From contig JAKQXK010000596.1 in assembly GCA_029561505.1 (NCBI GenBank), positions 1 to 6,018 of the forward strand: a stretch of DNA of 6,018 bases, read 5' to 3'. The DNA comes from Spirochaetota bacterium. Its GTDB lineage: Bacteria > Spirochaetota > Leptospiria > Turneriellales > Turneriellaceae. Of the stretch, positions 1-5,292 are shown in pieces. Both the position numbers and the translations under genes were made by a program. Position 1 is the first letter of the stretch. The number at the start of each line of letters is the position of its first letter. The notes under the pieces are model-generated. The model had not been told where the DNA came from. It searched no databases and saw only the letters and a program-made list of their open reading frames with translations.

Positions 1-590
1 AGGTCGGGGTTGCAGTTCGTGTCGACCATCGCAAAGATGGGGATTCCTAGTGTATTAGCTTCTTTCACCGCAATCGCTTCGCGATCTGGGTCGACGATGA
101 ACAGGGCATCGGGCAGCTCGTTCATGTCGCGAATACCCGCGAGGTCTTTGCGCAGACGCGCGATTTCGCGGTCGAGTTGCAGAATCTCTTTCTTGGTTTT
201 AACGATTTCGTGTACCGTGTTGGTCGCGAACGCTTCTTCGAGCTTACGCAGGCGCTGAATTGAGAGTTTCACCGTACGAAAGTTCGTGAGCAGACCACCG
301 AGCCAGCGGTTGTTGATGTAGTACTGTCCGCAGCGGGTTGCTGCCTTTTCGATATCGGCCTGTGCCTGCTTCTTGGTGCCGACAAACAGAACCTTGCCGC
401 CTTTTGATGCGAGATCGCGCATCGCTTCGTACGCGTCTTTCGCGAGCACGATAGTCTTCTGCAGGTTGAGAATGTGAATGCCGTTGCGCGCAGTGAAGAT
501 ATACTTCTTCATTTTCGGGTTCCAGCGGCGTGTCTGGTGCCCAAAGTGTACGCCTGCTTCGAGCAGGCTTTTCATTGAAATAGTTGCCAT
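1..590 (-). CDS. rpsB: 30S ribosomal protein S2, N-terminal part (3' end outside window)
   Basis: This gene encodes the small-subunit ribosomal protein S2, which binds late near the head/body junction of the 30S subunit. The 196 visible codons begin [19 protein letters not shown], and the hallmark S2 segments follow in order: [11 protein letters not shown] (about 17-27), [15 protein letters not shown] (32-46), FVGTKKQAQ (69-77), [12 protein letters not shown] (93-104), and [19 protein letters not shown] near 160-178. The frame is open to the window edge. S2 proteins are usually about 240-300 residues, so roughly 45-100 C-terminal residues are missing. The ATG at 590 is supported by an AGAGGA Shine-Dalgarno at 600-595 and by the conserved S2 N-terminus. 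In many bacteria tsf follows rpsB, but that position lies outside this window. A strong hairpin sits 21 nt upstream of the start. The identification is secure. Confidence 0.97.
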   Translation of the reverse strand, partial: MATISMKSLLEAGVHFGHQTRRWNPKMKKYIFTARNGIHILNLQKTIVLAKDAYEAMRDLASKGGKVLFVGTKKQAQADIEKAATRCGQYYINNRWLGGLLTNFRTVKLSIQRLRKLEEAFATNTVHEIVKTKKEILQLDREIARLRKDLAGIRDMNELPDALFIVDPDREAIAVKEANTLGIPIFAMVDTNCNPD

Positions 591-611
591 GGTTTCCTCT
601 TTAATTCAGCT

Positions 612-641
612 ATAAATCGAACGCCTTGGCATTCGATTTAT
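612..641 (-). promoter_or_regulatory. Hairpin in the rpsB 5' leader
   Basis: ATAAATCGAA (612-621) and TTCGATTTAT (632-641) form a perfect 10-bp inverted repeat around a 10-base spacer. Read as rpsB mRNA, the spacer can add GC/GC pairs inside, so the stem is nearly continuous around a CAAG loop. The 3' foot lies 21 nt before the rpsB ATG, just upstream of the AGAGGA Shine-Dalgarno. No U-run follows on either strand, so it is a poor candidate for an intrinsic terminator. In several bacteria S2 represses its own translation through a leader structure. That role is inferred here from position only; the hairpin was not matched to a known S2-leader family. Confidence 0.45.
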
Positions 642-693
642 GGCAAATCCATTAATATCCCTGAGTTGTTGACTCGCCACTGGCAGGCACGGG

Positions 694-731
694 AGATTTA
701 GCCAGTAGGCCAGAGGCAAAGATTTAGACAG
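694..731. repeat. Pair of 12-bp direct repeats in the rpsB/lipoprotein divergent spacer
   Basis: AGATTTAGCCAG (694-705) and AGATTTAGACAG (720-731) differ at one base and start 26 bp apart. A weaker 6-bp inverted repeat, ACTGGC (679-684) with GCCAGT (701-706), overlaps the first copy. They lie in the 189-bp gap (591-779) between divergent genes, where a regulator binding two same-facing sites could act on either promoter. I could not assign a good -35/-10 pair to either gene in this gap. The best fragment is TTGACT at 669-674 on the plus strand, which lacks a convincing -10. The repeats are visible; the regulatory role is a guess. Confidence 0.3.
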
Positions 732-779
732 GGTGTCAGTATTTTTTGAACTTGAAATCCTCATTGGCGTCAAAATAGT

Positions 780-1514
780 ATGCAAACAATAAAACCATTA
801 TTTCGCGCATTTCTGGTGCTTGCGGGCCTTGCATTTGTGAGCGCGTGCAGCACCGCCAATCGCGCGACCCGGGCCGACATGCCCGCTGCCGAGGCTAAAG
901 TAATGGCTGGCGAAGGCGGCGGTGAATCACCCGCGGGTGGGCAGCTTGCGCAGGGCGCGCTCGCGGGCACGCTCATGATCTATAATGGCTCGTTTACGCT
1001 CGAGGCGAACGAGGTCGATGCGAAACTTTATAGTGGGCAGATTGTCGATAAGACGAAGAGCCTCGGCGGTTATCTTTCGCAGCGCTCGTCGCATGCGCTG
1101 ACAGTGCGCGTGCCCGCAAAAGAGTTTAATGCCGCGAGCGATTATATCCGTTCGGTGGCGAAGGTCAAATACGAAAATGCGACGGCGCAAGATATCACGA
1201 TGCAATACAGCGATCTCAAGATTCGCCTCGACGTGCAGCAGAAGATGCTGGCGCGTTATCAAGAACTGTTAAAAAAAGCTGATTCGGTCAAAGACGCGGT
1301 CGAGGTCGAACGCGAACTCGGTCGCATCACTGAACGCGTCGAGCAGCTGAAGGGCCAGATTCGCTACTATGATAATCAGGTGTCTTTTTCGACGATCAGT
1401 GTGAACTTTCAAGAACCTTATACTGCATTCACGAAAGAGACTAAGCCAGGTCCGCTGGGTTGGGTGTTTTACGGTGCGTACGTGGCGATCAAGTGGTTGT
1501 TTGTTTGGGATTAA
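780..1514 (+). CDS. DUF4349-type lipoprotein with C-terminal hydrophobic segment
   Basis: This is a 244-residue envelope protein of unknown molecular function. Residues 1-22 form a lipoprotein signal peptide: K5 and R9 come first, then a hydrophobic stretch ending VSAC, with Cys23 as the predicted lipidated residue. A low-complexity Ala/Gly-rich stretch follows to about 60. The conserved DUF4349 pattern then runs from about 64 to 212: a beta-rich start (GTLMIYNGSFTLE), a GGYLSQRSS turn, a long heptad-like helical part around 143-200 containing AVEVERELGRITERVEQLKGQ, and the closing strand NQVSFSTISVNFQEP. Residues about 224-243 are hydrophobic and aromatic and probably form one membrane helix, as is common in this family. 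The ATG at 780 has no clear Shine-Dalgarno but is the start that yields the complete signal peptide. The gene converges on cmoB, and its TAA lies within the palindrome at 1509-1547. Family assignment rests on pattern recognition; the function is unknown. Confidence 0.82.
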   Translation: MQTIKPLFRAFLVLAGLAFVSACSTANRATRADMPAAEAKVMAGEGGGESPAGGQLAQGALAGTLMIYNGSFTLEANEVDAKLYSGQIVDKTKSLGGYLSQRSSHALTVRVPAKEFNAASDYIRSVAKVKYENATAQDITMQYSDLKIRLDVQQKMLARYQELLKKADSVKDAVEVERELGRITERVEQLKGQIRYYDNQVSFSTISVNFQEPYTAFTKETKPGPLGWVFYGAYVAIKWLFVWD

Positions 1515-1547
1515 ATTCTGATCACCTGAGGTGATCAGAATTTAATC
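1509..1547. terminator. Perfect 18-bp palindrome between convergent genes, probable bidirectional terminator
   Basis: GATTAAATTCTGATCACC (1509-1526) and its exact reverse complement (1530-1547) flank a TGA loop (1527-1529). The TAA of the lipoprotein gene (1512-1514) lies in the left arm. The TGA of cmoB (1524-1522 on the minus strand) is in the same arm, and the right arm encodes the last residues of CmoB. Either strand folds into the same long stem, which suits termination of both convergent transcripts. There is no long U-tract; each transcript has only an AATTTAAT stretch at the foot of the GC-richer core. Intrinsic termination is therefore likely but not textbook. Blocking 3' exonucleases is an alternative role. 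Confidence 0.6.
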
Positions 1548-2496
1548 TGTAGCTGAGCAAAGCTGACCGATACAAAGGCGGATATCCTTCAATACTGAGG
1601 CCATCTGCTGTGATGAAGTCAGCCAGGCTCTTCTGCGGCGAGAACTCGCTGCGGCGTTGTTCGGCGACCGTCATGCGGGCGGTGTGCTGAACCGTGACGT
1701 TTTGAAATCCGGCTGACGTTAATTGCCGGCTGAGAGCGCGCGGCGTCGGTATCGCGTACACGCCACCGATGCCCGCATATTTGCCAGCGGGAAATATTTC
1801 GAAATCGGCGTCTGCGTCGACAACGACCGATTCGCAGACCAAGAGACCGCCGGGCTTAAGCGCCTTGCGGCAGGTGTGCAGCAGATCGAGCAGATTTGCT
1901 TCGTGATAATTGATGCCCATCAGAAAGAGCACGTCGAAAACTTCAGGCATGTCGACCAGTGCCTGCCACCCAAGTGGCAAGAAGCTGACTGGTAGCGCCG
2001 GGGCATGCGCAGCAAGTAATTGGTACTGCAGCCAGTACTTCAGCGTCGGGTCAAACCCAATCACGCCGTGTGCACCGGCGGCCTGCAACTGAAAGAGATA
2101 ATAGCCGTTGTTGCAGCCTACGTCGGCGATGACCTTGCCTTTGAGGTCGGGCAGGTCGGGCGCGATGCGGTTCCATTTGGCGTCTGATCGCCATTCGGCG
2201 TCGAGGTATAGATCGAACAGTTGAAACGGGCCCTTGCGCCATGGTATCAGCTCGCGCGCGAGTGTTTCTGCGAGCTGCGCCGAATGGGTAGATTGGTGAG
2301 ACCCCTGAAAATGCACAACGCCATCGGTGATGGTTATACCACGGGGCTCAGTTTCAAGTGCCGGGATTCGACTGCTGAGTCCCGTGAATTGCGGTTCGCC
2401 GAGGCGCGCTGCGGCTGCGTTAACCTGCTGCTGCAACCGCAGGCGCGACGCATCTGCGAGGCCGGGTAGATCGGGCACGGTGCCGGCAGGCTGCAT
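1522..2496 (-). CDS. cmoB: tRNA U34 carboxymethyltransferase CmoB
   Basis: CmoB transfers a carboxymethyl group from carboxy-SAM to 5-hydroxyuridine at wobble position 34 of tRNAs, forming cmo5U, which widens decoding of family codon boxes. It acts in the cytoplasm. The protein has 324 residues, against about 323 in E. coli. Its signature segments are LIPWRKGPFQLF (83-94), DAEWRSDAKWNR (99-110), the SAM motif VIADVGCNNGYY (122-133), GFDP (147-150), FLMGINYH (191-198) and IEGYPPLYRSALL (302-314). The residues recalled as contacting carboxy-SAM in E. coli (K91, W105, K110, Y200, R315) correspond here to K88, W102, K107, Y197 and R310, all present. The N-terminal 80 residues are poorly conserved. 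The ATG at 2496 lies 2 bp after the cmoA stop, with no strong Shine-Dalgarno, which suggests translational coupling. The C-terminus (LNSDHLR) is a few residues longer than in E. coli and is encoded by the palindrome at 1509-1547. Confidence 0.93.
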   Translation of the reverse strand: MQPAGTVPDLPGLADASRLRLQQQVNAAAARLGEPQFTGLSSRIPALETEPRGITITDGVVHFQGSHQSTHSAQLAETLARELIPWRKGPFQLFDLYLDAEWRSDAKWNRIAPDLPDLKGKVIADVGCNNGYYLFQLQAAGAHGVIGFDPTLKYWLQYQLLAAHAPALPVSFLPLGWQALVDMPEVFDVLFLMGINYHEANLLDLLHTCRKALKPGGLLVCESVVVDADADFEIFPAGKYAGIGGVYAIPTPRALSRQLTSAGFQNVTVQHTARMTVAEQRRSEFSPQKSLADFITADGLSIEGYPPLYRSALLSYRLNSDHLR

Positions 2497-2498
2497 CG

Positions 2499-3227
2499 TC
2501 AGGGTTTTAGCGCAATGAACGAAGTGAAATTGTAATATTTGAAGAAAATGGAAACCGGGTTGAAACCTGCGGCGCCCAGCAGTTCAAGATTTTCGCTGAC
2601 GCGAAAGGGTATCAACACATTTTCAAGCGCATCGCGTTTTTCGGCGATCTCAAGCTGGCTATAGCCGTTTCGCGCTTTCATTGTGTGGTAGAGGTCTGCA
2701 TAGACGCGTGACATGTCGGCGGCATCTTCGAGGCATTTTTCTGAAACGATAAGGCAGCCTCCGGGGGTGAGCGCGCCAAAAATCTTGCGCAGCAGCGCTT
2801 GCCTTACTAACGGCTTGAGAAACTGAAACGTATAATTCGCCACAAAAACTGAAGCGGGCTGGTAGTCGATTTGCGTGATATCGGCAACCGCGAATTGTGC
2901 TTTGGTTGCCCCCGAATTCATTCGGGGGCAACTAAGGTTGGCCTTGATGATCATTTCGTCTGAACTGTCGATTCCCGAATAATAAAAACCGGTGCCCGCA
3001 AATTCTCTTTCGAGAAATGGTACCAGCGCCCCGGTCGAACAGCCGAGATCATAAATTTCTGTATCAGCCTGATAAAAGGTGCGCGCCAGCTCGGCACTCA
3101 TGCGCAGAACTTCGTTATAGAAGGGTATTGAGCGCGATACCATGTCGTCGAAGACCTCGGCCACCTGCGCATTAAATTCAAACGGCTTTTTACCTGAGCC
3201 CGGCTGCTTAAAAATCTCGTCCTTCAC
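2499..3227 (-). CDS. cmoA: Carboxy-S-adenosyl-L-methionine synthase CmoA
   Basis: CmoA converts SAM and prephenate to carboxy-SAM, releasing phenylpyruvate, and so supplies the cofactor for CmoB. The protein has 242 residues (E. coli about 247) and matches the family along its length: FNAQVAEVFDDMVSRSIPFY (18-37), the SAM motif IYDLGCSTGA (58-67), GIDSSDEMI (85-93), VANYTFQFL (129-137), TPGGCLIVSEK (154-164) and NGYSQLEIAEKRDALENVL (187-205). R198 corresponds to E. coli R199, which holds the carboxylate of carboxy-SAM. The start is GTG at 3227. Its GTGA overlaps the TGA stop of the upstream membrane-protein gene by 4 bp, and the conserved FDDM region rules out starting at the first internal Met. 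The cmoB ATG follows 2 bp after the TGA. Residues about 99-108 are encoded by a perfect 13-bp palindrome at 2905-2932, in a region that is variable between this protein and E. coli CmoA. Confidence 0.95.
   Translation of the reverse strand: MKDEIFKQPGSGKKPFEFNAQVAEVFDDMVSRSIPFYNEVLRMSAELARTFYQADTEIYDLGCSTGALVPFLEREFAGTGFYYSGIDSSDEMIIKANLSCPRMNSGATKAQFAVADITQIDYQPASVFVANYTFQFLKPLVRQALLRKIFGALTPGGCLIVSEKCLEDAADMSRVYADLYHTMKARNGYSQLEIAEKRDALENVLIPFRVSENLELLGAAGFNPVSIFFKYYNFTSFIALKP
2905..2932. repeat. 13-bp palindrome inside cmoA
   Basis: GTTGCCCCCGAAT (2905-2917) and ATTCGGGGGCAAC (2920-2932) are exact reverse complements around a 2-base TC centre; a 12-bp stem with a TTCA loop is the realistic fold. 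The palindrome lies wholly within the cmoA frame and encodes S-C-P-R-M-N-S-G-A-T, about residues 99-108. Against E. coli CmoA from memory this part differs and is about one residue longer, so the reading frame is kept. A GC-rich stem this perfect is unlikely by chance. It could be an in-frame copy of a short palindromic repeat family, or an mRNA structure that affects translation or stability. No U-run follows, so it is not an intrinsic terminator. Confidence 0.6.
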
Positions 3228-3508
3228 TTTATTGAGCCCCGCGACAATATTTGCCGAAGAAACGAAATAGCAGTTGCGCCCGCGATGAGAGTGATGCCGA
3301 GGCCGATAAATATCAGCCCGCCCGTGAGCTTCGGGTAGTACTGTCCGTTATTGTGAGCAGCCTGCCAGCGGATAAAGTCGCCAATGAAGCCAGGTGCGGT
3401 AATGAGCAAAACCACCGTGGCGACAGTCATTGCGAGCAGAGTGGTTAGCGCCGCGAAGATGCGCCATTTGGCGACGGGCGTAGCGGGGGTTTGGGGGCGG
3501 TGTTCCAT
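3224..3508 (-). CDS. Small two-helix membrane protein of unknown function
   Basis: This is a 94-residue protein I do not recognise. Two hydrophobic segments are visible: about 17-38 (IFAALTTLLAMTVATVVLLI core) and about 62-85 (LTGGLIFIGLGITLIAGATA core). They are joined by a polar loop of about 23 residues (GDFIRWQAAHNNGQYYPK). The N-terminus (MEHRPQTPATPVAKWR) and C-terminus (RQILSRGSIK) are basic, which by the positive-inside rule favours both ends in the cytoplasm and the loop outside. The ATG at 3508 has an AGGG Shine-Dalgarno five to eight bases upstream. The gene begins 21 bp after the phosphatase stop, and its TGA overlaps the cmoA GTG start by 4 bp, so it is almost certainly translated and co-transcribed. 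No catalytic motif is seen. It could be a small envelope protein, or a partner of the upstream phosphatase; the latter is only an inference from position. Confidence 0.75.
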   Translation of the reverse strand: MEHRPQTPATPVAKWRIFAALTTLLAMTVATVVLLITAPGFIGDFIRWQAAHNNGQYYPKLTGGLIFIGLGITLIAGATAISFLRQILSRGSIK

Positions 3509-3529
3509 CTGACCCTGCTTAAGTGCGCC

Positions 3530-5095
3530 TCATTGTATCTTCATGACAACCATAGTCATGTCGTCGTGCTGTTCTGCCCCCGAGGCAAATTCATCGAGGT
3601 CGCGCACAAAGTTTTCTATAATTTCTTTCGGGTTAAGGTCTGCGTATTCAATGAGCTTTTCGCGCACGCGCTTGAGGCCAAATTCTTCTTTCACCTGGTT
3701 CCAGCATTCGGTGATGCCGTCGGTATAGAGCATCACGATGTCGCCGCTGTTCAACTGCAGTCTCGCGAGTTTATAGACGTTTTCTTCTTCGATGCCCATC
3801 GGCAGACCTTCGATCTTTGACGCCGTGCAGATTTTGCGGTCGGCGCGGTAGACAAACAGCGGGCCGTGACCACCATTCGAAAACTCGAGCGATTTCGTCG
3901 CCGGGTCGAACACGAAGAAAATGATGGTGGCGAATTTGTCGATGTGCGCTTCGCCGCACATCACGCGGTTGATCGTGCGAATGATTGTGTCGCCGCGAAT
4001 GGTGTTGAAGAGTTTTAAGTACGTCGATACGACAGTCTTGATGAGAACCATGACCAGCGACGCCGAGATGGATTTACCGCTCACATCAGAGATGAGCACG
4101 GCGATGCGTCCGTCACCCATAACCTGAAAGTCATAATAGTCGCCGCCGACGCCTTTGGCTGCGCGCGTAAAACCCTTAATCTGGTATTCGGGTTTTTTCA
4201 AAAAGCGCGAAGGGTTCATACCTTCTTGAATCTCTTGCGCTTGTTTTACCTGATCGTTGAAGATGGCCTGTTCTTTCGCTTCTTCGCCTGCGCGCTTGAG
4301 GCTCGCAGTCATTGCGTTGAACTGTTTCGCCAGCGCGCCGAGTTCGTCGCTACCGAGTGGCGGCAGCGTCACGTCAAAGTTGCCGCGCCCGACTTCTTGG
4401 GCGCCGTTTGAAAGAATTTTTACCGGCTTCACGACGAAACGCGACAACAGGTATGCAGCCAAAAAAGCGAGAATGAAGAATATCGATGCCACAATCGCGA
4501 GCTCAATCATGCTGTTGCGAATCGAGCGGTTAATGTATTCGTCGGTGACTGCCACCTGAGCAACTGCGAGCAAAGGTGGGTTCACCTTCACAAACGGGTG
4601 AAAGACTGCCTTATGAAAGTATTGAATCTTTATGCTTTCGTCACCGAGAAATATCTTGCTAAGCGGCGTGACGAGCTTTGAAGTTGCAGCCACTGCCTTT
4701 TCCCATTCGGCGCGTACGGTTTCGAGCGCGTCACGCTCCACATCTTTCTGGCGGTCGGCGAGGTCTTTGCCGATGCGGTTAATCAGCGGGGTCTTGGTTT
4801 TCGGCAGATAGACCGCGCCAATCGTAAAGCCCGGTAACCCCTGCGCATTCTGCAGAGAGTCGGCGAGCGCGAGGTCGTCGCGGTCGAGAATCGCGCGCGA
4901 GGCGATGAACGCGAGGCTTGCCAGCTCTTTACGCGCGGTTGCCGCTGCGGTTTCGGTCAGAACCTGTTTTTTTTCGCGCGCAACGTAGATGCCGAGCGAT
5001 GCGATCACGGCCATGACGAGCGCGACGATCAGCGCGGTGAGCTTGAACTGCAGGCCAAAACGCATCGAAGATGCAATTTGCCGTAGAATTGACAC
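3530..5095 (-). CDS. Membrane-anchored HAMP-SpoIIE (PP2C-type) serine phosphatase
   Basis: This is a 521-residue signal-transducing protein phosphatase. In order it has a transmembrane helix at about 18-38 (LKLTALIVALVMAVIASLGIYVA region) and an extracytoplasmic domain of about 158 residues (39-196), possibly Cache-like. A second helix follows at about 198-218, then a HAMP domain (about 219-272, with FVVKPVKILSNGAQEVGRGNFD), a short coiled linker, and a SpoIIE/PP2C domain (about 305-521). The metal-binding motifs are intact: GGDYYDF (317-323), ISDVSGKS (335-342), YTDGITE (457-463) and DDMTMVV (511-517). It should dephosphorylate a serine or threonine, typically on an anti-sigma-factor antagonist, in response to an external signal. 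No antagonist or anti-sigma kinase is encoded nearby. The GTG at 5095 is the most upstream start possible, since an in-frame TGA lies 12 bp before it; the ATG at 5065 (Met11) is an alternative. Neither has a clear Shine-Dalgarno. It is first in a four-gene run ending with cmoA-cmoB. Confidence 0.92.
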   Translation of the reverse strand: MSILRQIASSMRFGLQFKLTALIVALVMAVIASLGIYVAREKKQVLTETAAATARKELASLAFIASRAILDRDDLALADSLQNAQGLPGFTIGAVYLPKTKTPLINRIGKDLADRQKDVERDALETVRAEWEKAVAATSKLVTPLSKIFLGDESIKIQYFHKAVFHPFVKVNPPLLAVAQVAVTDEYINRSIRNSMIELAIVASIFFILAFLAAYLLSRFVVKPVKILSNGAQEVGRGNFDVTLPPLGSDELGALAKQFNAMTASLKRAGEEAKEQAIFNDQVKQAQEIQEGMNPSRFLKKPEYQIKGFTRAAKGVGGDYYDFQVMGDGRIAVLISDVSGKSISASLVMVLIKTVVSTYLKLFNTIRGDTIIRTINRVMCGEAHIDKFATIIFFVFDPATKSLEFSNGGHGPLFVYRADRKICTASKIEGLPMGIEEENVYKLARLQLNSGDIVMLYTDGITECWNQVKEEFGLKRVREKLIEYADLNPKEIIENFVRDLDEFASGAEQHDDMTMVVMKIQ

Positions 5096-5105
5096 GCTAT
5101 GTCAA
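5089..5105. promoter_or_regulatory. TTGACA/TGTCAA inverted repeat over the phosphatase start
   Basis: TTGACA (5089-5094) and TGTCAA (5100-5105) form a perfect 6-bp inverted repeat with a 5-base spacer, overlapping the proposed GTG start at 5095. On each strand it reads as a consensus -35 hexamer, but I see no good -10 at 16-18 bp in either direction. It could be an operator half-site pair or part of a promoter. If it is a promoter for the phosphatase gene, translation would more likely begin at the ATG at 5065. The repeat is seen directly; its function is not established. Confidence 0.3.
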
Positions 5106-5125
5106 ACACTAGTTCAGGAAGCTAG

Positions 5126-5263
5126 GGGTTGTCTAAAAAGTCGTGAACCGCGCTGGACAGGCGCGGAGCTCAGACGGAAACCGGCCTGATTAGGCCGCTT
5201 CGCATGTATTTGCCGCAGGCAAATGCAGCGTTTTCGCCTGAGCGGCGACTTTTTAGACAACCC
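5126..5263. mobile_element. 138-bp MITE-like element with perfect 18-bp terminal inverted repeats
   Basis: GGGTTGTCTAAAAAGTCG (5126-5143) is repeated exactly in inverted orientation at 5246-5263. A TA dinucleotide lies next to each end (5123-5124 with one extra G between, and 5264-5265), compatible with a TA target duplication. The inside has no reading frame of note but is rich in hairpins: CCGCGC/GCGCGG (5148-5153 with 5161-5166), CGGCCT/AGGCCG (5182-5187 with 5192-5197), ATTTGCC/GGCAAAT (5208-5214 with 5218-5224) and CGCC/GGCG (5235-5238 with 5244-5247). No transposase is encoded, so movement would need one supplied in trans. The ends resemble those of IS elements of the DDE class in general style; I cannot name a family. 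It fills most of the spacer between the phosphatase gene and htpG. Confidence 0.75.
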
Positions 5264-5280
5264 TACCCCCAAATCACTAT

Positions 5281-5284
5281 GAGG
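5281..5284 (+). promoter_or_regulatory. htpG ribosome binding site
   Basis: GAGG lies 8 bases before the ATG at 5293 and supports that start. Only 17 bases separate it from the end of the inverted-repeat element, so the htpG promoter must lie within the element, in the few bases beyond it, or upstream of it near the phosphatase start. No CIRCE-type inverted repeat and no convincing -35/-10 pair were found. Confidence 0.65.
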
Positions 5285-5292
5285 TTTCTACT

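Noticed and set aside
669..699. Plus-strand promoter for the lipoprotein gene built on TTGACT at 669-674
   Set aside because: No acceptable -10 hexamer occurs at 16-18 bp; only GAGATT at 18 bp, matching three of six positions.
927..1262. 111-residue antisense frame within the lipoprotein gene
   Set aside because: The plus-strand frame has a signal peptide and family pattern over the same bases. The antisense product has no recognisable features.
5254..5282. Outward promoter using TAGACA in the right terminal repeat and CTATGA 17 bp downstream
   Set aside because: The -10 match is poor, and transcription would begin almost at the htpG ATG, past its ribosome binding site.
5096..5292. CIRCE (HrcA) operator upstream of htpG
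   Set aside because: No TTAGCACTC/GAGTGCTAA-type inverted repeat is present. The inverted repeats here belong to the 138-bp element.
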